A DNA stretch of 64,000 nucleotides, from NCBI RefSeq assembly GCF_900104525.1, contig NZ_LT629711.1, positions 1,860,001 to 1,924,000 on the forward strand, in the 5' to 3' direction. How positions within the stretch are numbered: the first letter of the stretch is position 1; every line of letters starts with the position of its first letter. The notes beneath the pieces are model-generated. The model did no database searches. It saw nothing but the letters and a program-made list of their open reading frames with translations, and was not told where the DNA came from. Origin of the DNA: Pedococcus dokdonensis. Lineage in GTDB: Bacteria > Actinomycetota > Actinomycetes > Actinomycetales > Dermatophilaceae. The position numbers were made by a program, and so were the translations under genes. This document shows positions 7,408 to 16,306 of this stretch, in pieces.

Positions 7408-9831
7408 ATGGCACGTCGAGGTTGGCGAGGGTGGACCGGCGCAGCCGGACGAGCCTGGGAGAAGGGTGCCGTCGAGGTCGGCGCCGTCGCCGTGGCCGCG
7501 TCGCTGCTCGTGGGCGCCGTGGCCGGCCAGGGGCTCGCCAGCGTGGCGCTCGACGTCGCGGACGGTCTCACCTGGCTGCCCGACAACGCCACCGGACAGG
7601 TCGTCCAGGTCAACCCGAGCACGGGCGCTCCCCAGGCGCGGCTGCAGCTCGGCGGGGCCGGCAGCGACCTGCAGATCAACCAGCGCGACGGACGCCTCCT
7701 CGTCACCGACGGGGCCACCGGTCAGGTGAGCTCGATCAACCTCGCGACGTTGCTGGCCAGTGGTCGGCGCTCAGCCGCGCCCGGCGGCCACACCAAGCTC
7801 CTCGTCGGCGCAGGACGGGTCTACCTCGTCGACCTCGACCAGGGCTCGCTGCGACGGGTCGACCCGATCACCCTCACCGACCTGGGCAGCGAGCTGCGGG
7901 TCGGCAAGCTGGCCGACGCGGTCATCGACGGAGGCGGCACGATCTGGCTCGCGCAGGCCGACGGCCGGGTCGTCTCGGTGCGCTGGTCCGACGCGGCGGA
8001 CCGCTTCATCGGCCAGCAGGACCACCCCGTGAAGGGCGCCGGCCCCGGCACGCGGCTGGTGGCCCACCCGCGGGGGGTCACGGCCTTCGGACCGGACGGC
8101 GGGGTGGTCGTGCAGATCGGCACGAACTCCGACGTCGCCGTCGCCCTGCCCGACCTGCGTGGTGACATCGAGGCCGCCTCGGAGTCGCCGTCCTCGCTGG
8201 TCGCTGCCGCCGCGACCGACCTCGGCCGGGTGGTGCTGCTCTCCGGCGGCCAGGCGCACGAGCTCAGCCTGAGCGACCTCGGCTGCTCGGCCCCGCAGAA
8301 GCCCACCGTGTTCGGGGGCAAGGTCTACGTGCCGTGCGGGGGCGCCGGGCGCGTCGTCGTGCTCGGCCCCGACGGACGACGGGCCTCCCCTGACATCCTC
8401 ACCGCGGACCGCCAGACCCCCACCCTGGTCGTGGACGACGGGCGCCTCGTCGTCTCGACGCCCGGTGCGGCCACCGGTGTCGTCGTGGACCCGAACGGCG
8501 CCAGCCACACCATCAAGCTCAAGGACGAGACCGTCCCGGTGCGCCAGGTCGACACGCCCCCGCCGCCGCCGGTGATCCCGCCGGTGCCGCCGGCCCTGGT
8601 GCAACCCACCCCCACCCCGTCCGCCTCGCGACCGCCGGAGTCGCCCAAGCCGACGAGCACCGACCGGCCGCAGGGCTCGCAGGGTTCCGGCGGCAGCTCG
8701 GGCAACGGCCAGGGCACTGGCGGCGACGGGCCGCCGGTCGGCACGCCCTCGGGCACCCCCACCGGCTCCACCCCGGGCAGCGGTCCCGAGGCCGTCACCG
8801 CTGTCATGGCCACCGCACGCAGCAACGGCGAGGTCACCGTCGTCTGGACCCCCGGCCCCAGCAAGGTCGACGGCTACACCGTCACCCCGGTGGGCGGCGG
8901 GCTCAGCACCTCCGCCCCCGGCGATGCCACGACGGCCCAGGTCATCGGGCTCCAGGCCGGCCGCACCGTCTCCTTCGTGGTCACGGCGGTCAAGGGGCGG
9001 GCTTCGACGGCGTCGCGTCCCAGCAACGAGGTGACCGTCGCCGGAGGCGCCACCCCGACGCCCACGCCCACCCCGACGCCCACCCCCACACCGACGCCCA
9101 CTCCTGAGCCGACGCCGACCCCCACACCCACACCGACTCCCACTCCGACTCCCACTCCGACACCGACCCCCACGACCGACCAGGTGCCCGCGGCGGGGGC
9201 CGCCGTCGTGACGAACGTCTACGAGTCCGGCTACAGCATCGGCGACCCGATCTACGCCGAGATCGGCGGCGCCTGGGCGAGCCACCCCGGCACCTGCGCG
9301 ATCGTCAAGACCGTCAACGGCGCTGCTCCCGTCACCGTCGCCATGAGTGGCTGCGGCGCCCAGACCGTGCAGGTCGGCACGATGATGCGGATGGGCAAGG
9401 AGTACACCATCGCGGTCCGTGCCACGAGCGTCGACGGCACGCGCACCGCTGACTCCGCGACCCAGACCTACTACGCCGAGGGCACCGGATCCTGTTACAG
9501 CGCACCGGCATCCTTCGTCCCGGAGGAAGGGCTGCCTGAGGGCTTCCTTGCCCTCGAGGTGATCTCGACGCCCGCCCTGCCGCCCTGCGACTGCGGTGGC
9601 ACCACCGGTCGGATCTGCCCGGTGACCCCGTCGGTCGGCCCCGCTGCGGGCACGGTCCCGGGTGGCACCGACGGCCGCTTCGCCTGGGCCGGGGCGCTCT
9701 TCGGTGGGGCCGCCCTGCTCCGCACGCTCCGGCTGCGAGGTCGGGGACGGGTCGAGGGCGCGGACGACCCGACCGGCCGCCCCGCGGCATACCGACCACG
9801 ACCCGACCTGTCCGGAGGCCGACGACCATGA
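7408..9831 (+). CDS. Membrane-anchored beta-propeller / fibronectin type III protein of the type VII/PFNA locus
   Basis: An 807-residue protein. A positively charged N-terminus is followed by a membrane segment (about 22-45). Residues 50-380 contain repeated strands with D-G-turns (VDDGRLVVST, VDLDQGSLRRVD) as in PQQ/NHL-type beta-propellers. A Pro-rich stretch, one fibronectin III domain (about 463-547), a Thr-Pro linker (548-591), a Cys-containing domain, and a second membrane helix near 758-778 with an Arg-rich tail follow. The bulk should lie outside the membrane. Its neighbours moxR, DUF58 and transglutaminase-like genes match the bifidobacterial cluster in which Fn3 was named; a surface or envelope role is inferred. 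It starts one base after the ATPase stop. Confidence 0.82.
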   Translation: MARRGWRGWTGAAGRAWEKGAVEVGAVAVAASLLVGAVAGQGLASVALDVADGLTWLPDNATGQVVQVNPSTGAPQARLQLGGAGSDLQINQRDGRLLVTDGATGQVSSINLATLLASGRRSAAPGGHTKLLVGAGRVYLVDLDQGSLRRVDPITLTDLGSELRVGKLADAVIDGGGTIWLAQADGRVVSVRWSDAADRFIGQQDHPVKGAGPGTRLVAHPRGVTAFGPDGGVVVQIGTNSDVAVALPDLRGDIEAASESPSSLVAAAATDLGRVVLLSGGQAHELSLSDLGCSAPQKPTVFGGKVYVPCGGAGRVVVLGPDGRRASPDILTADRQTPTLVVDDGRLVVSTPGAATGVVVDPNGASHTIKLKDETVPVRQVDTPPPPPVIPPVPPALVQPTPTPSASRPPESPKPTSTDRPQGSQGSGGSSGNGQGTGGDGPPVGTPSGTPTGSTPGSGPEAVTAVMATARSNGEVTVVWTPGPSKVDGYTVTPVGGGLSTSAPGDATTAQVIGLQAGRTVSFVVTAVKGRASTASRPSNEVTVAGGATPTPTPTPTPTPTPTPTPEPTPTPTPTPTPTPTPTPTPTPTTDQVPAAGAAVVTNVYESGYSIGDPIYAEIGGAWASHPGTCAIVKTVNGAAPVTVAMSGCGAQTVQVGTMMRMGKEYTIAVRATSVDGTRTADSATQTYYAEGTGSCYSAPASFVPEEGLPEGFLALEVISTPALPPCDCGGTTGRICPVTPSVGPAAGTVPGGTDGRFAWAGALFGGAALLRTLRLRGRGRVEGADDPTGRPAAYRPRPDLSGGRRP
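9052..9178 (+). repeat. Thr-Pro coding repeat
   Basis: ACGCCCAC/ACCCCGAC-type hexamer repeats encode about twenty Thr-Pro dipeptides, a rigid extended linker between the fibronectin domain and the C-terminal part of the protein at 7408-9831. Confidence 0.85.
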
Positions 9832-9868
9832 CCACGCGAGCATGACCACGACCGCGGGAGCCGCTCCC

Positions 9869-10831
9869 ATGACCGAGGCGGAGGTCGCGGCGTTCCGCCA
9901 GCTGCACAGCCAGGTCGTCGACGCCGTCGAGGGCGCCGTCCACGGCAAGCGCGCCGTGGTCGAGCTCGTCGTGATGACGATGTTCGCGGGCGGTCACGTG
10001 CTGCTCGAGGACGTGCCCGGCACCGGCAAGACCACGCTCGCCCGCGCGGTCGCGGGGGCGCTCGGGGGCAAGTCGAGCCGCGTGCAGTTCACCCCCGACC
10101 TGCTCCCGAGCGATGTCACCGGCACCACGGTGTACGACCAGCACTCCGGCGAGATCCGGTTCCGCGAGGGCCCCGTCTTCAGCCACGTCGTCCTGGCCGA
10201 CGAGATCAACCGGGCCGCCGCCAAGACCCAGTCGGCGCTGCTGGAGGTGATGGAGGAGCACACCGTCACCGTCGACGGGGTCCCCCACCCCGTGCCCACG
10301 CCGTTCCTCGTCGTCGCGACCCAGAACCCCGTGGACCTGGACGGCACCTACCGTCTCCCCGAGGCCCAGCTCGACCGGTTCATGATCCGCACGACGATCG
10401 GCTACCCCGACAGCGAGTTCGAGATCGGGGTGCTGCGCCCGGGGACCGGGGCCGGCAACGTCTCGGCCGTCGCCACGGTCACCGACCCCGAGACCGTCGC
10501 GCGCCACACCGAGCAGCTCGCCCGGCTGCACGTCGCCGACGAGATCCTGCGCTATGTCAGGGCGCTCGGCGCCGCCACGCGGGCCGACGCGCGGCTGCGG
10601 ATGGGGGCCAGCACCCGTGGCTTGCGCTCCCTCGTGCGGGCCGCGCAGGTGCACGCCGCGGCGCAGGGTCGGCACTTCGTCGTCCCCAATGACGTGCAGC
10701 GGCTGGCCGGACCGGTGCTCTCGCACCGCGTGATCGTGCACCGCGACGTGGCCGTCGGCGGGACCACCGGCGCTGACGTCGTGGGCGAGATCGTCGAGAC
10801 CACCGCGGTGCCGCGGCCCAGCGCGGGCTGA
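9869..10831 (+). CDS. MoxR family AAA+ ATPase
   Basis: A 320-residue MoxR-type AAA+ ATPase. It has a P-loop in EDVPGTGKTT near residue 50, Walker B in VVLADEINRA, sensor 1 in VVATQNPVD, and the conserved PEAQLDRFM box, all at family spacing. MoxR proteins act as chaperones that mature or assemble partner complexes, usually with a von Willebrand or DUF58 protein, which is the next gene here. Two in-frame ATGs exist: 9842 and 9869. GGGAG at 9856-9860 sits eight bases before 9869 and gives the usual family N-terminus, so 9869 is chosen. The upstream gene ends at 9831. Confidence 0.92.
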   Translation: MTEAEVAAFRQLHSQVVDAVEGAVHGKRAVVELVVMTMFAGGHVLLEDVPGTGKTTLARAVAGALGGKSSRVQFTPDLLPSDVTGTTVYDQHSGEIRFREGPVFSHVVLADEINRAAAKTQSALLEVMEEHTVTVDGVPHPVPTPFLVVATQNPVDLDGTYRLPEAQLDRFMIRTTIGYPDSEFEIGVLRPGTGAGNVSAVATVTDPETVARHTEQLARLHVADEILRYVRALGAATRADARLRMGASTRGLRSLVRAAQVHAAAQGRHFVVPNDVQRLAGPVLSHRVIVHRDVAVGGTTGADVVGEIVETTAVPRPSAG

Positions 10832-10834
10832 CCC

Positions 10835-12076
10835 GTGGCGACGGACCCGGGGACCGGCGAAGTCGCCCGCACCCGGCCGGGGGTGCGCGGCGCGACGGTG
10901 CGCCGGCCGGGGGTGCGCGGCGCGACGGTGCGCCCCAGCGCCCGGGGCTGGGTGGTGCTGGCGACGGGGGCAGTGCTTACGGTGGCGGGTGTGTCGGCTG
11001 GTTACCCCACCGTGCGCGGGCTCGGCCTGGCCCTGCTCGCCCTCGAGGTGGTCAGCCTCGCGAGCGTCCTGCTGCGGCTGCCCGTCTCCGTGCACCGGAC
11101 GATCGCGCCGTCGAGGGTGGCGCGGCTCGACCCGTGCCAGGGCCGGCTCGCCCTGACCAGCTCGTCCGGGCGGTTCGGAGTCAGCCTCGACGCGCAGGAC
11201 CGGGTCGGTGGGCGCCCGGTCGACATCGACGTGCCCTGGCTCGCGCCAGGAGAGACGCGCGAGGTCGTCTTCGACCTCCCCACCGAACGCATGGGCCGCC
11301 TCGCCATCGGCCCGATGACGCTGCGCCGCAACGGTTTTGCGGGGTTGTGGCTCCGCGTCATGGATCTCGGCGACACCCGCGACCTCCTCGTCACGCCTCA
11401 GCTGCACCGTTGCACGGGCGTGCCCTCGGGCCTCACCCGCGGACATGCCGGGGCCGACGAACGCGTCGAGCGGGGCGGCACCGACCTCACCGGCCTGCGC
11501 GAGTACGTCCCCGGCGACGACCTCCGTCGGCTGCACTGGGCCACGACGGCGCGCACCGGCACCCTGATGATCCGCGAGGACAGCGACCCGTCCCGCGCCC
11601 ACCTCACCGTCCTCGTCGACGACTCCCCGGCCAGCACCCGCGAGCCGGGCGACCTCGACGAGATGGCCGACGTCGCCGCCAGCCTGCTGCGCGCCGCGGT
11701 GGCCGACGGCAACCCGTGTCGGCTCGTCTCGATCAGCGGTCGGGCCGACGTCGACCTGCCCGCCGGCATCGGGGTGGCGGTCGACCCGGTCGGGGTGCTC
11801 GAGCCGGCCCTGGTCGCCCTGTGCGACCTGGCCGCCGAGATCGGTCCGCAGCAGCCCGCGATCCCCGCCCTGCACGGCACCGATGTGCTCGTGGTGGTCG
11901 GTAGCCGGCACAGCGACCGCACCCGCCTCGCGACCATCGCCGGTGGTCTGCGGCCGACACTGCTGCTCGTCGACCCGACTGCCGAGGCGCCCATCACGTG
12001 GGCGGCAGGCGCAGCCACCCTGTCGGGCGCCCGGGCCCGCGACGTGCTGGCGACCTGGGACGCGGTGCGGTCGTGA
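10835..12076 (+). CDS. DUF58 domain membrane protein
   Basis: A 413-residue protein with a GTG start four bases after the moxR stop. Two membrane helices lie near residues 33-80, followed by an extracellular-like strand-rich part. The DUF58 signature (DLTGLREYVPGDDLRRLHW) is at about 215-235 and precedes a von Willebrand A-like segment with VLVDDSPAS. DUF58 proteins almost always pair with MoxR ATPases and transglutaminase-fold membrane proteins, exactly the order here. The N-terminus carries a perfect tandem decapeptide duplication. The stop overlaps the next GTG start as GTGA. Confidence 0.9.
   Translation: MATDPGTGEVARTRPGVRGATVRRPGVRGATVRPSARGWVVLATGAVLTVAGVSAGYPTVRGLGLALLALEVVSLASVLLRLPVSVHRTIAPSRVARLDPCQGRLALTSSSGRFGVSLDAQDRVGGRPVDIDVPWLAPGETREVVFDLPTERMGRLAIGPMTLRRNGFAGLWLRVMDLGDTRDLLVTPQLHRCTGVPSGLTRGHAGADERVERGGTDLTGLREYVPGDDLRRLHWATTARTGTLMIREDSDPSRAHLTVLVDDSPASTREPGDLDEMADVAASLLRAAVADGNPCRLVSISGRADVDLPAGIGVAVDPVGVLEPALVALCDLAAEIGPQQPAIPALHGTDVLVVVGSRHSDRTRLATIAGGLRPTLLLVDPTAEAPITWAAGAATLSGARARDVLATWDAVRS
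10874..10933 (+). repeat. Perfect 30-bp tandem duplication in the DUF58 gene
   Basis: Two identical 30-base copies encode RPGVRGATVR twice near the cytoplasmic N-terminus. The absence of any mismatch suggests a recent slippage event; it keeps the frame. Confidence 0.9.
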
Positions 12077-14205
12077 CCCGTCCCCTGGCTGCCCGGCTGC
12101 TCTGGTGCGTCGCCCTCCTGACGACGGCCGCACTCGCCTTCACGCCCGCCTACTCCGGGCGCCTCCTCGGGCTCCCCGTCCTCGCCCCGCTCGTGGTCCT
12201 GGCGACGTGCGTCGCCGGTCTGCTCGCGGTCGCCACTGCCGCCCTGCGGCTGCCGCGCTGGAGCGCCGCCCTGGCCACCTCGATCCTCACGACGGTGGCG
12301 CTCTCCCTCGCCACCCCCGACCTGCTCGACGCCCTGCCCCGCCTGCTCACCGCGCCGCGCCCGGCACCGGCCGCCGCGGCATACCTGGCTCCGGTGCTGG
12401 CCGTCGTGTTCGTGCTGTCCGTCGTCGCCACCCTCGCCGAGACCCGCGCCCGCGCCTCGGCGGGCGTGCCGGTCGCCGTGGCGGCCGCCCTCTACCTCCT
12501 CGCCGCGCTGCTCACCGCCGGCCGCGCCGACGGATCCGGCCTGCTCGCCCTGGTCCTCCTCGTCACCGCCGTCGGTGGCTGGACCCTCCTGCCCCGGTCT
12601 GCCGACGGCGGGGTCACCCGGTCCCCGCGCCGACCCCGGGGTGCGGCGGTGCGGGCAGGTGTCGCGGCGCTCGCCGCCGCCGCCGTCGTGGCCCCGCTCG
12701 CCGCGCTCGGGAGCCCTGGTGCCGACGCGTTCGAGCCGCGCAGCCTGGTGCACACCCCGCGGCAGGAGGCGCAGGTGCTCAGCCCCCTGCCGATGCTGCC
12801 CGTCTGGGCGGACCAGAGCGACCTGCCCCTGGTGCGGGTCGACGGCACCGCGCCGGGTCGGCTGGTGCTCGCGGTGCTGCCGGACTTCGACGGGGCGACG
12901 TGGAGCAACCGCGGACGGTTCACCGTCCCGGGCGCAGAGCCGGTCGCCGACCTGCCGGCGGGGGCCGACCAGCTCCCCTACTCCGTGACCGTGCACGTCG
13001 ACACGCTCACCGGGGGCTGGGTCCCGTCGGCCGGTCACCCCACGAGCATCGACCTCGACGACCTGCGGGTCGACGCCGACTCGGGCGCCCTGGTCAGCCT
13101 GGGCGGGTTGCGGGAGGGCCAGTCCTACCGCCTCTCGGGCCGGGTGGGTGCCGCCGACGACGCCACCCTCGCAGCCGCAGCCGTGCCCACGCAGGCGCTC
13201 GCCGCGCGCTACCTGCGGACCCCGCAGCTGCCTCGCGCCTTCGGCGACTACGCACGGACCGGGGTGGCGAAGGCGACCTCGCGGCTGGAGCAGGCCGTGG
13301 CGCTCGAGGAGCTGGTGCGCTCGGGACGGGCCTTCAGCCCCAAGGCCCCCAGCGGGTCGTCCTACGCCCAGCTCACCCAGTTCCTCTTTCCCAGCAGGGG
13401 CAGCTCGATCGGCACGAGCGAGCAGTTCGCCGCGTCCTACGTCGTGCTGGCGCGGTCGATCGGGCTCCCCTCCCGGCTGGTGGTCGGCCTCCAGGTGCCG
13501 TCGGGTGCGAGCAGTCCCGTGACCCTCACCGGCGGTGACGTGCTGGCCTGGCCCGAGGTGTACTTCAGCGACCTCGGCTGGGTGCCCTTCGACCCGACCC
13601 CCACGCAGACCGGCGCGGCCCGCAGCGCACCTCGGCAGGAGGTGCTCGACCGCCTCGGCGAGTCGGCGAAGCCTGCCGACGACGGCACCGACGCCCTGCG
13701 CCCGGGCCCCGGCCCCGGTGCCGGGGAGGAGGGCCAGCGCCCTTCGGTGACCCACCGCCTGGCGCTGCTGGGCTCCGGGCTCGGAGCGCTGGTGCTCCTC
13801 GGCCTGCTGGTCCTCGCAGTCGGTCGCACCCGACGGCGCACCCGGTTGCGGCGGCTCGGGGCACTGGGAGCGTGGCAGCACCAGGTCGACGCACTGGTCC
13901 TGGCCGGCACCCCGCCCAGGGGGCCCGAGTCGGCCGCCGACGTCACCGCCCGGATCACCGCGACGCACCCCCGGCTCGCCGAGTCAGGCCTGCCGGTGAG
14001 CCTGCTCGAGCGGGCCGAGCGGGCTGCCTACGCCCCCACCACCCCGGACGCCCACACCAGCCCCCCGCCAGCTGCCCCGGGGTCCGACGACTCCTGGGCG
14101 CAGGCGGTCGCGATCACGACGGCGATCCGCCGAGCCGCTCCCTGGTGGCGCAGGGCCGTCTGGCACCTCGACCCCCGGGTGCTGCGGGGCAGACGGTCGC
14201 GCTGA
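12073..14205 (+). CDS. TgpA-like transglutaminase-fold membrane protein, catalytic residues lost
   Basis: A 710-residue protein: about five N-terminal membrane helices (5-170), an extracytoplasmic part, a transglutaminase-like core (about 430-510), a helix near 561-583, and a cytoplasmic DUF4129-like tail. The fold motifs are clear (EQFAASYVVLARSIGLPSRLVVG; AWPEVYFSDLGWVPFDPTP). However the position of the nucleophilic Cys in the family motif GTCxxFA is Ser449 (GTSEQFA), and the catalytic His before AWPEVYF is Leu491. It is therefore probably a non-catalytic member. The start is GTG at 12073, overlapping the DUF58 stop. It completes the MoxR-DUF58-transglutaminase trio. The stop is 17 bases from the convergent kinase stop. 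Confidence 0.88.
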   Translation: MTRPLAARLLWCVALLTTAALAFTPAYSGRLLGLPVLAPLVVLATCVAGLLAVATAALRLPRWSAALATSILTTVALSLATPDLLDALPRLLTAPRPAPAAAAYLAPVLAVVFVLSVVATLAETRARASAGVPVAVAAALYLLAALLTAGRADGSGLLALVLLVTAVGGWTLLPRSADGGVTRSPRRPRGAAVRAGVAALAAAAVVAPLAALGSPGADAFEPRSLVHTPRQEAQVLSPLPMLPVWADQSDLPLVRVDGTAPGRLVLAVLPDFDGATWSNRGRFTVPGAEPVADLPAGADQLPYSVTVHVDTLTGGWVPSAGHPTSIDLDDLRVDADSGALVSLGGLREGQSYRLSGRVGAADDATLAAAAVPTQALAARYLRTPQLPRAFGDYARTGVAKATSRLEQAVALEELVRSGRAFSPKAPSGSSYAQLTQFLFPSRGSSIGTSEQFAASYVVLARSIGLPSRLVVGLQVPSGASSPVTLTGGDVLAWPEVYFSDLGWVPFDPTPTQTGAARSAPRQEVLDRLGESAKPADDGTDALRPGPGPGAGEEGQRPSVTHRLALLGSGLGALVLLGLLVLAVGRTRRRTRLRRLGALGAWQHQVDALVLAGTPPRGPESAADVTARITATHPRLAESGLPVSLLERAERAAYAPTTPDAHTSPPPAAPGSDDSWAQAVAITTAIRRAAPWWRRAVWHLDPRVLRGRRSR

Positions 14206-14222
14206 CGGGGTCGCGGCAGAGG

Positions 14223-16157
14223 TCAGTTGCGCTGGACACAGGCGGGCGCGGTGGCTCCGCCGTCCTGCACGCCGTCCACGAACACCAGGGCGGCGACCTG
14301 CACGCAGACCTTCGTGGCCGCCGGGTCGAGTCCCTCGAGGCTGAACGACGTCGAGCCCTTCGCGACCTGGACCACGTTGTTCTGCCGGCCGCCGGTCACG
14401 TCGACGACGAGGAACTGCGCCCGGCCACCGGTCTGGTCCTTCCAGGTGAGCTCGAGCGCCGACCCCTTGTCGGTGAGCTGCAGGTCAGTGGGGGCCAGGT
14501 CGGGGTTGCCGATGTCGTAGGCCTGGCTGGTCACCGAGCCGGTCGGCGCCGTCGAGACGGTCGGCACCGGGGCGGCGGTGACCTTCGTGGTGCTGCTCGC
14601 TGCGGGCGTTCCCCCGGAGCCACCGGCGACCTTCGCGACGATCCCGACGGTCAGGCCGAGCAGGAGCGCGACCACCGCGACCGCGAGCACCCGGAACCGG
14701 GACCGGGACCCGTCCCCGTCGTGGCCACCGGCACCGTCGACCGCGCCGGCCGGTGGGCGCCCCGCGTCCCCCGTCGCGTCGGCGTCCAGCGGCGCCCGAC
14801 CGGTCGGCTCGGCGTCCGTGCTCGCAGGCCCGGCCCGGTCGGCCCGCTCGGCCCGGTCGGCGCGCTCGGGTGCGAGATGAGCCATCGCCGACGTGGCGGG
14901 CAACGGCTGGGCGGTGGCGAGGGCTGCGGGAGCTGGCGGCTCGACGGGACCACCGGGCGTGCCGGGTGGCACTGCCTCCGCGTGGACGGCGGCCGGGTCG
15001 GCCCCGGTCGGGACAGCGGGAGCCTCGACCGAGGAAGCGGGTGCGGCTGCGGCTGCGGCTGCGGCTGCGGGAGCCTCGACCGAGGAAGCGGCTGCGGCTG
15101 CGGCTGCGGCTGCCGGAGCCTCGACCGAGGCAGGATCGGCGGCGGGTACGGCGCGGTCAGCCACCGGGGCTGCCGGAGCCACGGGCAGCGGGGCCGGCGC
15201 GGGGTCGGCCCGGGTGGGTGCGGCCCCGGGCTGCCACGCCCACTGCTCGCTCGACAGCACCCCCAGCTGCTGGCGCAGGACCGCCATCGAGGGTCGCTGC
15301 GCCGGGTCGGCCGACAGGCAGCCGTCGAGCAGCTCGGCCAGCGAGGGCGGCACGTCGTCGCGGCGCAGCACCCGCCGCTCGCCGCGGCGCACCCGCCCGA
15401 GGTACGCCAGCGCCGTGTCGTCGGCCGGGTCGTCGGTGGCGAACGGAGCCCGCCCGTCGAGCAGGGTGAACACGGTGGAGCCCAGCGACCAGATGTCGTC
15501 GGCTGCCGTCGGGGGCCGGCCGTCGAGCACCTGCGGCGAGGCGTGCCGGTAGGAGAACCGCTCGAGCGATGCGGTGTGACCCGCGTCGGCCATCCGCGCG
15601 ATCCCGAAGTCGGCGAGCACGTAGGACGTGGGCAGCACCAGCACGTTCTGGGGTTTGACGTCCCGGTGCAGGACGCCGTGGCTGTGCGCGAAGTCGAGGG
15701 CGTCGGCGACGGCCGAGGCCGCCTTGACCACGTCGGCCACCGGCAGGGGCCCGGTGGCGGCCAGGCGGTCGTGCAGCGAGCCGAGCTCGTGGTACTCCAT
15801 CACGATCGCCGCCCGGCCGTCGGCGGTCGTGCCGGTGTCGAGGACGGTGACGATGTGGGGGTGCTGGCGCCCGAGCCCGAGCGTGATCTCGAGCTCGCGG
15901 CTGAACCGTGCGCCGCTCGAGGACGCCTCGACGTCGACGGTCTTGACGGCCACGTGCCGGTCGAGCGCGTTCTGCCTGGCTCGGTAGACCACGCTGTCGC
16001 CACCGCGGGCGATCTCGACGAAGTCGCTGTAGCCGGCCAGCCCGATGCCGACCTCGCCCGACGCGGGCGCAGGGGGCGCCCACGCGCTGTCGGGCACGCT
16101 CGAGCCGTGGACCCCCTCACTCATGGGCACATCATGCCCGAACGGACGAACCCACAC
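14223..16157 (-). CDS. Membrane Ser/Thr protein kinase with extracytoplasmic C-terminal domain
   Basis: A 644-residue Hanks-type kinase. The kinase domain (about 45-300) has a weak glycine loop (IARGGDSVVYRA), AVK lysine, HRDVKPQN catalytic loop and DFGIA, so it should be active. An Ala/Pro/Glu-rich juxtamembrane region with repeats, one membrane helix (about 488-515) and a 110-residue fibronectin III-like outer domain with two Cys follow. It faces the transglutaminase-like gene and corresponds to the kinase of the bifidobacterial PFNA cluster; the FHA domain of the locus ATPase is a candidate target reader, by inference. The GTG at 16157 has GGAG nine bases upstream; ATG at 16124 is an alternative. 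Confidence 0.88.
   Translation of the reverse strand: MWVRPFGHDVPMSEGVHGSSVPDSAWAPPAPASGEVGIGLAGYSDFVEIARGGDSVVYRARQNALDRHVAVKTVDVEASSSGARFSRELEITLGLGRQHPHIVTVLDTGTTADGRAAIVMEYHELGSLHDRLAATGPLPVADVVKAASAVADALDFAHSHGVLHRDVKPQNVLVLPTSYVLADFGIARMADAGHTASLERFSYRHASPQVLDGRPPTAADDIWSLGSTVFTLLDGRAPFATDDPADDTALAYLGRVRRGERRVLRRDDVPPSLAELLDGCLSADPAQRPSMAVLRQQLGVLSSEQWAWQPGAAPTRADPAPAPLPVAPAAPVADRAVPAADPASVEAPAAAAAAAAASSVEAPAAAAAAAAAPASSVEAPAVPTGADPAAVHAEAVPPGTPGGPVEPPAPAALATAQPLPATSAMAHLAPERADRAERADRAGPASTDAEPTGRAPLDADATGDAGRPPAGAVDGAGGHDGDGSRSRFRVLAVAVVALLLGLTVGIVAKVAGGSGGTPAASSTTKVTAAPVPTVSTAPTGSVTSQAYDIGNPDLAPTDLQLTDKGSALELTWKDQTGGRAQFLVVDVTGGRQNNVVQVAKGSTSFSLEGLDPAATKVCVQVAALVFVDGVQDGGATAPACVQRN
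15005..15136 (-). repeat. Ala-rich codon repeats in the kinase juxtamembrane region
   Basis: Three copies of a GCCTCGACCGAGG block separated by runs of GCGGCT/GCTGCG hexamers encode (SVEAPA-polyAla) units in the kinase. They are in frame and look like slippage-generated linker sequence. Confidence 0.8.
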
Positions 16158-16252
16158 GTCTGCGACTCCGGGGCCTTGACCAGTCTTTGAAGGGTTTCCC
16201 CCACCCTGGCGTGGTCAACCCATCAAAGACCGGCCGCCCTGGCACCAGGGAC

Positions 16253-16290
16253 AGGTATGCCGCGTGCGGACGTCCGCACGCGGCATACCT
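16253..16290. terminator. Perfect 38-bp palindrome downstream of glgP
   Basis: The sequence from 16253 to 16290 is its own exact reverse complement: 19 bases per arm, AGGTATGCCGCGTGCGGAC in the left arm, with no loop. It begins 17 bases after the glgP stop and 96 bases before the kinase start, both on the - strand. No T-tract follows, which is usual for actinobacterial intrinsic terminators. Each arm carries the GGTATGCC/GGCATACC octamer that recurs across the window. A terminator or processing hairpin is most likely; a dimeric-protein binding site is possible. Confidence 0.7.
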
Positions 16291-16306
16291 CGGGGTGTTG
16301 GTCGGG

